Shown piece after piece: positions 1 to 5,300 of a DNA stretch of 5,300 nucleotides (within the stretch, counting starts at the first letter, position 1; every line of letters begins with the position of its first letter). The translations under genes and the position numbers were made by a program. Source of the DNA: Thermodesulfobacteriota bacterium (GTDB lineage Bacteria > Desulfobacterota > QYQD01). The notes under the pieces were generated by a model, which saw nothing but the letters and a program-made list of their open reading frames with translations, was not told the origin of the DNA and ran no database searches. The stretch is from positions 1 through 5,300 of the forward strand of contig JASEGX010000168.1 in assembly GCA_030017815.1 (NCBI GenBank). Direction: 5' to 3'.

Positions 1-48
1 GAGATCGTGTTTTAATCAAAACCTTTTTGCCTCACCTTTTGAACGATA

Positions 49-1090
49 CTAATTATTTTTATGATAAAGGTGGACATCTCGCTGTGGGAAAGGAATGGTG
101 ATGCCTTCTTCGGCAAAGGACTTATAAATGGTCTTGTTAAGTTCATGTGTGACCAGTCCCTTGTAAGCAGGGTCTTTAATCCAGCATAAGAGTTCAAACT
201 CCAGCGCAGAATCTCCAAATACCCGGAAACGGGCCCTTGGCGCAGGGTCTTCTACCACCTGGGGATTATTGTGCGCTATCCGCACCAGTAGCCTCCACTT
301 TTTCAATGTCACTTCCATAGGCCACACCCACGCCTATACGCACCCTAAACCGCTCCACCGGGACGCTCTCGTTTACTATCTTTGAATTGGCCATAATGGA
401 GTTAGGAATGCTAATAACCACATCGTCCCTGGTCTTGATCCGTGTGCTGCGCACCCCGATCTCTACTACTTCACCCCGGTCATCACCATCCAATATGATA
501 TAGTCTCCAATCTTGTACGGTTTATCCATAAAGATGCTTATACCCCCGAAGAAATTGGCCAGGGTTTCCTTTGCAGCCAATGCGACAGCTACACCGAAGA
601 TATCGGCGGAGGCTAAAAAGGGGGTAATGTTTATGTTCCACACCGAAAGAATCAACATGAACCCTGTACCAATAATGAGCATCCTAACGATTGTTTCGAA
701 TAGCGGTATGATTTCACGCCCCATGCCTGTAATATCCGATATCTTTGACACCGCCCGTTCCATAAACAAACTACTCAAGCGGACGCCGGCAATCGCCCAG
801 ACAATAACAATGCCCGACACAAGCAAGGCATCAGCATATATAGATAAACGTTTTGAAAGTTCCAAATAAGGTATAGCCTCTCTGAAGCCTTGCAAAATAA
901 CTGTGCCGCAAATGGGCTTATGGATTATGGACACGATGAGGTCATCAGCCTCCATGTGCGTTTTTTGCGCCAACTTTAGTAATACCCGATCAATGAAAAT
1001 ATCCACAATTTTCGCTGTAATAACTGTAATAACGATTATAATTATGGCGTGGACATAGGGAATCTTGAAAAGGGGCTGTAACGTGTCCAT
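49..1090 (-). CDS. MscS-family mechanosensitive ion channel, frameshifted
   Basis: Small-conductance mechanosensitive channel of the inner membrane, which opens under membrane tension to release solutes during osmotic downshock. From the ATG at 1090 the protein shows hydrophobic segments at about residues 13-33, 87-108 and 128-152. A pore-lining helix follows (about 155-180, GVAVALAAKETLANFFGGI), then the MscS beta domain (KIGDYI, GEVVEIGVRSTRIKTRD, ISIPNS). The frame breaks after GVAYGSDIEKVE (near 291-303) and ends in a spurious tail at TAA 266-268. The rest of the domain (RLLVRIAHNNPQVVEDPAP to the TAG at 49-51) continues in another frame. Restoring two bases, for example GAGG to GAGAGG, would give DIEKVERLLVRIA, the usual MscS spacing, and a protein of about 347 residues. 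I chose the 1090 ATG over an upstream TTG at 1135 because it has a GAGGT site 6 bases ahead. Family assignment is firm; whether the break is biological is unknown. The AT-richer composition and own promoter region suggest it is unrelated to the Hdr/Met run. Confidence 0.85.
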
Positions 1091-1096
1091 TTCTCT

Positions 1097-1101
1097 ACCT
1101 C
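1097..1101 (-). promoter_or_regulatory. Ribosome binding site of the MscS-type gene
   Basis: The minus strand reads GAGGT six bases before the ATG at 1090-1088. It supports that start over the in-frame TTG at 1135, which would add 15 residues without family resemblance. Confidence 0.6.
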
Positions 1102-1153
1102 GCCGTTCGAAGTTTTGTACAACCCTTAATAACAAATTTTTTAGTTATGATCT

Positions 1154-1183
1154 ACTATATTAGCGAAATCTGCTTTATTGGAA
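1154..1183 (-). promoter_or_regulatory. Candidate promoter for the MscS-type gene
   Basis: On the minus strand a TATAGT hexamer (1159-1154) matches the -10 consensus at five of six bases. It lies 18 bases after a poor -35 candidate, TTCCAA (1183-1178). It sits about 64 bases ahead of the ATG at 1090 in a short AT-rich stretch, where a promoter would be expected because the upstream gene run ends at a hairpin. The weak -35 makes this only a candidate. Confidence 0.3.
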
Positions 1184-1190
1184 GGACTGA

Positions 1191-1203
1191 TCTGAAATTC
1201 AGA
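1191..1203. repeat. 13-base inverted repeat, possible operator
   Basis: TCTGAA-A-TTCAGA is a perfect 6-bp inverted repeat around a single central base. It lies just upstream of the candidate -35 of the MscS-type gene and beside the hairpin that ends the Hdr/Met run. Its position would suit a regulator site, but a short repeat like this can occur by chance and I recognise no specific regulator. Confidence 0.25.
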
Positions 1204-1204
1204 C

Positions 1205-1242
1205 AGGAAGGCCTAACACGCATTTCCGCGTAGGGCCTTCCT
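1205..1242 (-). terminator. Strong hairpin after the Hdr/Met gene run, likely terminator
   Basis: The arms AGGAAGGCC (1205-1213) and GGCCTTCCT (1234-1242) pair perfectly over 9 bp. A further 4-bp inner stem, ACGC with GCGT (1218-1221 with 1228-1231), is separated by a small internal loop. The hairpin begins 16 bases beyond the stop codon of the HdrCB-like selenoprotein gene, the expected place for a transcript end. No clear U-tract follows on either strand, so it is not a textbook intrinsic terminator. It may instead protect the 3' end or work bidirectionally. Confidence 0.5.
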
Positions 1243-1258
1243 TAAGATGCAATCATGA

Positions 1259-2503
1259 TCATTTGGACTTGCGGGTCATCGCCTTGACAATCAGGCTCCA
1301 GAGGTGCGTAGTTCTATAGCCACCGCCATAGACTTGGCATAGGTCTTCTATCTGCGAACGGCAATTATGACAGGGGGTCACCACTATATCAGCGCCTGTG
1401 GCCTGTATCTGGTCAAATTTAATCCTTCCAAAAGCCCGGCGTTTCTCGACAAATCCTGACTGGAGATAACCGCCGCCGCAGCAGCAGCAGCAGCAGTAAT
1501 TATTTGATTTGTTCGGCCACATATCCACAAAATTTTCTTCTCCTACGACCTGTTTGATGACAAAGCGCAGATCATCCGCCACGCTGTCACCCAACCCTTT
1601 TCTCACCAGGTTGCAGGGGTCCTGGCAGGTTACCTTAAGATCTTCTCTATTCCACGATGGGTCCACGATAAGTCTGCCCTCCCGGATCCATCTGGCATAA
1701 AGGGTGATTATACTTTCAAGCTTCCAGCTATGGGAGATATTGAATCTCTGCAGTCCAGCCTGGACCGCGTAAAATGCGTGGCCTCACTCGGTATTGATCA
1801 ACGTCTTACAACCCAGGTCGTTCACTATCTCGGCCTGTCTTCTGACTACCGTCTCCCAGTCCCGGTCATCTCCGGAAAACATACAGTAATTCACGGCATC
1901 CCATCGTTCGGATGAATACGTCCAATCAATACCCACCTCGTGAAGTATCTTCCATAAGGGTATCATCTCCTCAGGTTCGACCGTGGGTTCTTTGGCGTTC
2001 TGGTTGAGATAATACGCAGCCCCTTTTTTATCCATGGGGGCCGGCAAATCCTTCCAGTCCTCTTCCTGCTGTCTGGTCTCCTCAACCAGCTCCGCACAAA
2101 GTGAAACCCAATCTTCCCTGTGAATTCCCGTGCTGTTACCAAACTCGAGGTGTAAATCACATGACTTCTGAATCCCTTTTGGTGTATTTTCCCGCGACCA
2201 TTGCTGGCGGGCCATGAATACCAGCGCTCCAATATCCACACCCATAGGACAAGCACGCTTGCATCTCTGGCACATAGAACACCACCAGATCCAGGGAGTC
2301 TGGACTACTTCTTCATCCAGTCCGAGGAGCACCATCCTCAGAAACTTCCTGGGGTCCATATCGCTGATGCCTGAGGCCGGGCATCCGTTGACACAAGAGC
2401 TGCAAGTAAGGCAGAGGTCCAGGTTGCCCCCTCCGGGGATCGCGGCCCGCGCCAGTTCCTTGAATCTGGATTTATGTTTTTCTATGACAATTGGTTGAGA
2501 CAT
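1259..2503 (-). CDS. Fused HdrC/HdrB-like Fe-S protein, selenocysteine-containing (Sec240)
   Basis: Heterodisulfide-reductase-related cytoplasmic iron-sulfur protein of 414 residues when UGA 1784-1786 is read as selenocysteine. Residues 25-90 form an HdrC-like double [4Fe-4S] domain: C31, C34, C37, C41 followed by P, then C75, C78, C81, C85 followed by P. A linker (about 165-206, with QNAKEP and WDAVNYCMFSGD) leads to two CCG-type half-domains. In the first, C207 is followed after 32 residues by Sec240 in E-U-G-H, where relatives have E-C-G-H. The second has C297 in DPC, six cysteines at 337-342 followed by GGG, and C378-H-N-C381. The TGA codon splits the gene into two apparent frames, but the frame is identical on both sides, and the 39 codons between the UGA and the first possible downstream start (GTG 1666) are open. 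Start is ATG 2503 with GGAGGA 10 bases upstream, 42 bases after metF. It is probably the distal electron-transfer subunit of the MetFV-Hdr-MvhD complex, replacing separate HdrB and HdrC. Partner and substrate are inferred. Confidence 0.85.
1478..1495 (-). repeat. (TGC)6 microsatellite encoding six consecutive cysteines
   Basis: Six perfect TGC codons in the coding sense encode C337-C342 of the HdrCB-like protein, followed by GGC GGC GGT (three glycines). The tract covers the CC of the second CCG cluster-binding motif. C297 lies 39 residues before the first of the six cysteines, and C378 lies 35 residues after the last. Taking out four TGC codons therefore leaves CX39CCX35CXXC, which fits the known CX31-39CCX35-36CXXC pattern. 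This suggests a slippage expansion of the triplet. Confidence 0.8.
1750..1768 (-). promoter_or_regulatory. Bacterial SECIS hairpin
   Basis: In mRNA sense, GCGGUCCA-GGC-UGGACUGC folds into an 8-bp stem with one G-U pair and a GGC loop; opening the top A-U pair gives the loop AGGCU. The first loop base (GGC form) is 23 nt after the UGA. Both G positions and the distance fit the published bSECIS rule (loop about 16-37 nt downstream, a G among the first two loop bases). Such a hairpin binds SelB carrying Sec-tRNA and GTP. It is read inside the coding sequence as AVQAGLQ. Confidence 0.8.
1784..1786 (-). other. UGA codon read as selenocysteine (Sec240)
   Basis: The plus strand has tca, so the mRNA has UGA. 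It sits between INTE and GHAFYAV, in a motif that in homologous CCG-domain Fe-S proteins of sulfate reducers reads E-C-G-H. Replacement of a conserved cysteine, continued homologous frame and a hairpin downstream are the three usual signs of selenocysteine. Decoding would need selA, selB, selC and selD elsewhere in the genome. Confidence 0.82.
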
Positions 2504-2545
2504 CTGTTAAAAATCCTCCCCCGACTAAATGCTCCCGATACGGTA

Positions 2546-3472
2546 CTAGCCCTTTGCTCGCGCCGTCTCCAGGCCGCTTTTCTTAATGAGTTCAGGAATC
2601 ACCTCTTCCCGCCCCGCACTCATGATATGAATACCCTGAACACCTTTCATCTCTTTTAGGGCCTGCATCTGCTCGGCACAGATTTTGAGCCCTTCCTGCG
2701 CCTGCTCCGGCTCCAGCACGCCTTCCAGACGGGTCATAACGTCCCGAGAGACCTCGACGCCCCGTCTCTCCTCATGAATCGCCCGGGCCTCACGCGCCGA
2801 CCGGAGCGGCATTACCGTAGCCAGGATGGAGCACTTTTCAATAAGGCCTTCTTCTCTCGCCAGTCGCACCCAATGCCCGAACTTCTCCAGATCAAAAACA
2901 GGCTGGGACTGAATAAAATCCGCTCCAGCCCTTACTTTTTGACCCAGGCAGAGGATCATAAGATCGGCCGGCTCACCGAACGGATCGGCTGCCGCGCCTA
3001 CGAAGAATGACCCCACCTTATCACATCCAGCCCCTCCCAGCAGTTTCCCGCTGTCGGAGAGTCCTCTCACCGCGTTCACGAGTTGCACGGAGTCGATATC
3101 ATAGACGTTCAGGGCCTCAGGGTGATCTCCAAACTTCTGGTGGTCGCCGGTGGTACAGAAGACATTTCGAATGCCCAAAAGCGAGGCCCCCAGGAGATCA
3201 CTCTGCAGGGCGATGCGGTTCCGGTCACGCGTGACCAAAGACATAATCGGTTCCAGACCCAGATCCAGGAGCACCTTGGATACCGCACAGCTCGCCGCAC
3301 CCACTACAGCGCCCATATTGTCCGCCACGTTCGCGGCATCCACATGACCTTTAAAGTAAAGGGCTTGCCGTTCAATTAACTCCCGGTCTCCCGTCGCGGG
3401 CGGGACAAATTCGGCGGTAATCGCAAACTGACCGCTTTTCAGGATCCTTTCGAGGTTGCTTCCTGCCTTCAT
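2546..3472 (-). CDS. metF: Methylenetetrahydrofolate reductase, MetF
   Basis: Flavin-dependent TIM-barrel enzyme that interconverts 5,10-methylene-THF and 5-methyl-THF, here in the Wood-Ljungdahl methyl branch. It has 308 residues, the usual length of bacterial MetF. Recognisable motifs are ITAEFVPP with E21 (matching the catalytic glutamate near the N-terminus), NVADNMGA, the nucleotide/flavin region CTTGDHQKFGDHP, and QSQPVFDLEKF, which corresponds to the folate-contact strand. The open frame extends back to 3610, but the first 46 residues there would overlap metV and resemble no MetF. The ATG at 3472 has GGAGGA 9 bases upstream and shares ATGA with the metV stop, so translation is probably coupled. 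With metV next door it belongs to the MetFV type, which takes electrons through Fe-S proteins rather than directly from NAD(P)H. The direction of the reaction in this organism cannot be read from sequence. Confidence 0.93.
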   Translation of the reverse strand: MKAGSNLERILKSGQFAITAEFVPPATGDRELIERQALYFKGHVDAANVADNMGAVVGAASCAVSKVLLDLGLEPIMSLVTRDRNRIALQSDLLGASLLGIRNVFCTTGDHQKFGDHPEALNVYDIDSVQLVNAVRGLSDSGKLLGGAGCDKVGSFFVGAAADPFGEPADLMILCLGQKVRAGADFIQSQPVFDLEKFGHWVRLAREEGLIEKCSILATVMPLRSAREARAIHEERRGVEVSRDVMTRLEGVLEPEQAQEGLKICAEQMQALKEMKGVQGIHIMSAGREEVIPELIKKSGLETARAKG

Positions 3473-4143
3473 AGCGTTAAGTCCTCCCGCACGACCCTGC
3501 GCACGCCCCCACTCCAGTAGCTGGACCAGTCCTTGGCCGGCTTTAGGGCCTTGAGTTTTTCGACCTGCCCGAGATTCTTCATACGCGTATAAATGAGATG
3601 CCATATGCAATCCACTTCCGGGCGCACCTCACATTTACCCCCCGACGATCCCGCACACGGACCATGCAAGAGTCCCTTAGAACACCGGGTGATGGGGCAT
3701 AAACCTCCAAAATTGTGTATCCCGCAATTACCGCAGGCCCGGCAAAACTCGGCCCAGACCTCGTGCTCAAGCGTTCCCCCGATGAACTTGGTGTTCAATG
3801 CAGGCATAACGGCCACCTTGTCAAACCGTTCCGCGATATATTGCGGCCCTACGCTGCAGGCCGCGGACATAATCGCTGTATAGCCCTTTTCCCGTATGGG
3901 TTCCTCCAGCCAGGAGATAAACTCCGGCTCGCACTGCCGGTCCAGCGTCATCTCATCAATCTCGATCGGTCTCCCCTGCCGCCTCCGGGCAATACGGAGG
4001 GCCGAGGCCAAGACACCGACCTCTTTTACTCCGCCCGCATTACACACGGTCACGCACCCCTTACATCCGACCAGGAGCACTTTGTCGTGCCCGGCAAGCA
4101 TTTCGAGCAATTCCTTAATCGGCTTCCGTTCTGCGATAATCAT
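3469..4143 (-). CDS. metV: MetV, Fe-S/zinc partner of methylenetetrahydrofolate reductase
   Basis: Small cysteine-rich partner of MetF (the family annotated as methylenetetrahydrofolate reductase C-terminal domain), 224 residues. Its role is to carry electrons between Hdr-type subunits and MetF flavin. An N-terminal cluster motif is seen at C27, C30, C34, with C71 and C96 (AACSVGPQ) as further candidate ligands. The C-terminal part (134-179) is densely cysteine-rich: C134, C137, C140, C149, C154, C163, C171 and C179, including CRACGNCG and HGPCAGSSGGKC, a typical signature of the family. Start is ATG 4143 with an AGGTG site 5 bases upstream, only 8 bases after the mvhD stop. Its end overlaps metF by 4 bases. 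Which cysteines bind Fe-S and which bind zinc is not decidable from sequence alone. Confidence 0.9.
   Translation of the reverse strand: MIIAERKPIKELLEMLAGHDKVLLVGCKGCVTVCNAGGVKEVGVLASALRIARRRQGRPIEIDEMTLDRQCEPEFISWLEEPIREKGYTAIMSAACSVGPQYIAERFDKVAVMPALNTKFIGGTLEHEVWAEFCRACGNCGIHNFGGLCPITRCSKGLLHGPCAGSSGGKCEVRPEVDCIWHLIYTRMKNLGQVEKLKALKPAKDWSSYWSGGVRRVVREDLTL
3482..3487 (-). promoter_or_regulatory. Ribosome binding site fixing the metF start
   Basis: GGAGGA on the minus strand, inside the 3' end of metV and 9 bases ahead of the metF ATG (3472-3470). It is a near-ideal Shine-Dalgarno site and decides in favour of this start over the in-frame codon at 3610. Confidence 0.75.
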
Positions 4144-4151
4144 TATGACAC

Positions 4152-4592
4152 CTATAACTCCTCTGTCATCTTCTCGGTCTTTGTCGACAGGGGGTTCGGA
4201 CCCAACGCCCTGATCGTCTCGGTCATCATCCTGGCAGCCTCAGCAAAACCCGGCCCATCCGAGGCCGCGATATTGAACATCCTCACCCGCGCGTCCTCTA
4301 CGCCGGCCTCATTCAGAATTCTCTGCACGTAGGCTACCCGCTTCCTGGCCTTGAAGTTCCCCTCCAGAAAATGGCAGTCTCCTTCCAGGCAACCGGCCAC
4401 ACAGACACCATCCGCACCATCCTCGATCGTTCTCAGGATATGGAGTGGATCGACACGGCCCGTACACGGGACGAGTACCACTTTGACATTGGGTGGATAG
4501 GAAAGCCTCATGGAGCCTGCCAGATCTGCCGCCGCATACGAACAATACTGGCAACAAAAGGCTACAATGCGTGGTTCAAAGTTTTCGGACAT
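4152..4592 (-). CDS. mvhD: MvhD/FlpD-type [2Fe-2S] electron-transfer subunit
   Basis: Small [2Fe-2S] protein of 146 residues in the methyl-viologen-reducing hydrogenase delta subunit family. In methanogens this subunit links the electron donor enzyme to HdrA. Visible signatures are FCCQYC (C13, C14, C17), VPCTGRVD (C43) and VAGCLEGDCHFLEGN (C64, C68, C73), in the usual order and spacing. All cluster positions are cysteine here, unlike some archaeal relatives that carry selenocysteine. It starts 42 bases after hdrA with a weak GAGAG site, and no hydrogenase or formate dehydrogenase gene follows in this window. The donor feeding MvhD is therefore unknown and may be encoded upstream, or be NADH or ferredoxin through HdrA. 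Confidence 0.92.
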   Translation of the reverse strand: MSENFEPRIVAFCCQYCSYAAADLAGSMRLSYPPNVKVVLVPCTGRVDPLHILRTIEDGADGVCVAGCLEGDCHFLEGNFKARKRVAYVQRILNEAGVEDARVRMFNIAASDGPGFAEAARMMTETIRALGPNPLSTKTEKMTEEL

Positions 4593-4634
4593 GGCTGTGC
4601 GCTCTCATTATTTAGTCCTTTTCCCCCACCCTTA

Positions 4635-5300
4635 TTATTTAAACAGGGCCCCCACCTTCGCCGCAATCTCCTCATCCGTAAAGTGATGCATCGTTATCGC
4701 GCCCGCGGGGCATTCAGATGCACAACACCCGCATCCCTGGCATTTCGCGGCATCAATCTCCGACACTCCGTGGCTGTTAATGAACGGGACGTGGTAGGGA
4801 CAGGTGCGGACACAGGTCAGGCAGGCCGCGCAGTTCTCCTGGTCCACCTCGGCCACCACCCCACCCGCGATGGTCTCATCCCTGGACAAAATAGTCATAG
4901 CCCTGGCGGCTACAGCCTGGGCCTGGGCAATGGTTTCATCTATAGGTTTAGGGTAGTGTGCCAGTCCGCAGACGAACAGGCCTTCGGTGGCAAAGTCTAC
5001 CGGGCGCAGCTTCATGTGCGCTTCGAAGAAGAATCCCTCCGCGTTCGTGGGGACCTTGAAGACTTTCGCCGGTTCCTCGTGACCGGACGGGATAATGGCG
5101 GTCATCAGGGTGACGAAGTCCGGACTGATTACCAACGGCCTCCCCAGGACATGGTCAGTCACCGTAACCCTGAGCTCTCCGTCGACTTCCTCAACCAGCG
5201 GCTTCTTATCACGGTCATAGCGGACGAACAGCACTCCTTTCCGCCGCGCCTGTGTGTCATGAAGAAAGGAGCAAGCCTTTCGTGCTGTATTAAAGATGAG
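4635..5300 (-). CDS. hdrA: HdrA-type flavoprotein, C-terminal part (partial)
   Basis: C-terminal 221 residues of a heterodisulfide reductase subunit A-like protein; the start and FAD domain lie beyond the right edge. The first part (visible residues 23-135) resembles the end of the HdrA flavin domain: GVLFVRYDRDKKP, a D-x-V-L-G-R-P segment, then FFFEAHMKLRPVDFATEG and CGLAHYPKPIDE. It is followed by two [4Fe-4S] motifs of a ferredoxin-type domain: C157, C160, C163, C167 followed by P, and C187, C190, C193, C197 followed by P. The frame is open to the window edge at 5300; a GTG at 5234 is internal, not the start. HdrA is the flavin subunit that splits or relays electrons in Hdr complexes, cytoplasmic. 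With mvhD, metV, metF and the HdrCB-like gene downstream it probably serves the methylene-THF reductase complex. QmoA-like proteins share parts of this domain, but the neighbours point to HdrA. Confidence 0.9.
   Translation of the reverse strand, partial: LIFNTARKACSFLHDTQARRKGVLFVRYDRDKKPLVEEVDGELRVTVTDHVLGRPLVISPDFVTLMTAIIPSGHEEPAKVFKVPTNAEGFFFEAHMKLRPVDFATEGLFVCGLAHYPKPIDETIAQAQAVAARAMTILSRDETIAGGVVAEVDQENCAACLTCVRTCPYHVPFINSHGVSEIDAAKCQGCGCCASECPAGAITMHHFTDEEIAAKVGALFK

Noticed and set aside
1..48. A gene end or terminator at the left edge
   Set aside because: Only an AT-rich stretch with weak complementarity (around ATCAAAACC/GGTTTTGAT-type bases) is visible; nothing can be supported.
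287..305. Programmed frameshift in the MscS-type gene
   Set aside because: The A5 run is short, no stimulatory structure or family precedent is evident, and a simple indel explains the break.
513..869. 118-residue plus-strand open frame
   Set aside because: It is antisense to the membrane and pore region of the MscS-type gene and shows no family resemblance.
1091..1135. TTG 1135 as the MscS-type start
   Set aside because: The added 15 residues have no family support, while the ATG at 1090 has a GAGGT site at proper distance.
1469..1496. CRISPR-like or structural repeat array from the CAG/CCG triplets
   Set aside because: It is a short in-frame triplet tract inside a coding motif, without spacers.
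1259..1666. A separate 135-residue gene starting at GTG 1666
   Set aside because: It would begin in the middle of a CCG domain. I saw no basis for an independent start, and the 39 codons before it are open and in frame with the upstream part.
1784..2503. A separate 239-residue HdrC-like gene ending at TGA 1784-1786
   Set aside because: The stop is in the same frame as the downstream part, lies at a conserved Cys position and is followed by a SECIS-type hairpin.
3473..3610. N-terminal extension of metF to 3610
   Set aside because: These 46 codons overlap metV in another frame and look unlike MetF. The ATG at 3472 has a strong ribosome binding site and an ATGA overlap.
3715..4332. 205-residue plus-strand open frame
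   Set aside because: It spans the antisense of metV and mvhD, whose family motifs are unmistakable, and has no recognisable motif of its own.

Overview
This window looks like a chromosomal piece from an anaerobic, probably uncultured, sulfate-reducing or acetogen-like bacterium, most likely a member of the former Deltaproteobacteria (Desulfobacterota). This is inferred from gene content and protein motifs, not from a marker gene. All recognisable genes lie on the minus strand.

The right-hand four fifths (about 5300 down to 1259) is one compact run of genes. In transcription order they are: the C-terminal end of an HdrA-type flavoprotein (4635-5300, cut by the window edge), an MvhD-type [2Fe-2S] subunit (4152-4592), MetV (3469-4143), MetF (2546-3472, overlapping metV by 4 bases), and a fused HdrC/HdrB-like iron-sulfur protein (1259-2503). 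This is the gene set of an electron-transferring methylene-tetrahydrofolate reductase (MetFV plus Hdr/MvhD) from the methyl branch of the Wood-Ljungdahl pathway. Electrons would pass through the HdrA, MvhD and HdrCB-like subunits and MetV to the MetF active site, where methylene-THF is reduced to methyl-THF, or the reverse.

The main discovery is in the last gene of the run. The HdrCB-like reading frame contains an in-frame UGA at 1784-1786. It falls at the cysteine position of the conserved E-C-G-H motif of the first CCG-type half-domain, and the frame stays open and family-like for 174 codons after it. The loop of a near-perfect 8-bp hairpin begins 23 nt after the UGA, with G at its first two loop positions, which matches the bacterial SECIS rule. 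I therefore annotate one 414-residue selenoprotein with Sec240 rather than two genes. The same protein has a (TGC)6 microsatellite that makes six consecutive cysteines at its second CCG cluster motif. Removing four of those codons restores exactly CX39CCX35CXXC.

A 168-bp intergenic stretch (1091-1258) holds a strong hairpin just past the end of the run, a 13-base inverted repeat and a weak promoter candidate. The left fifth (49-1090) is an MscS-family mechanosensitive channel gene, visibly more AT-rich than the run above it. Its frame breaks near 291-303, so it is either a decayed gene or a sequence error. Bases 1-48 contain nothing I can assign.
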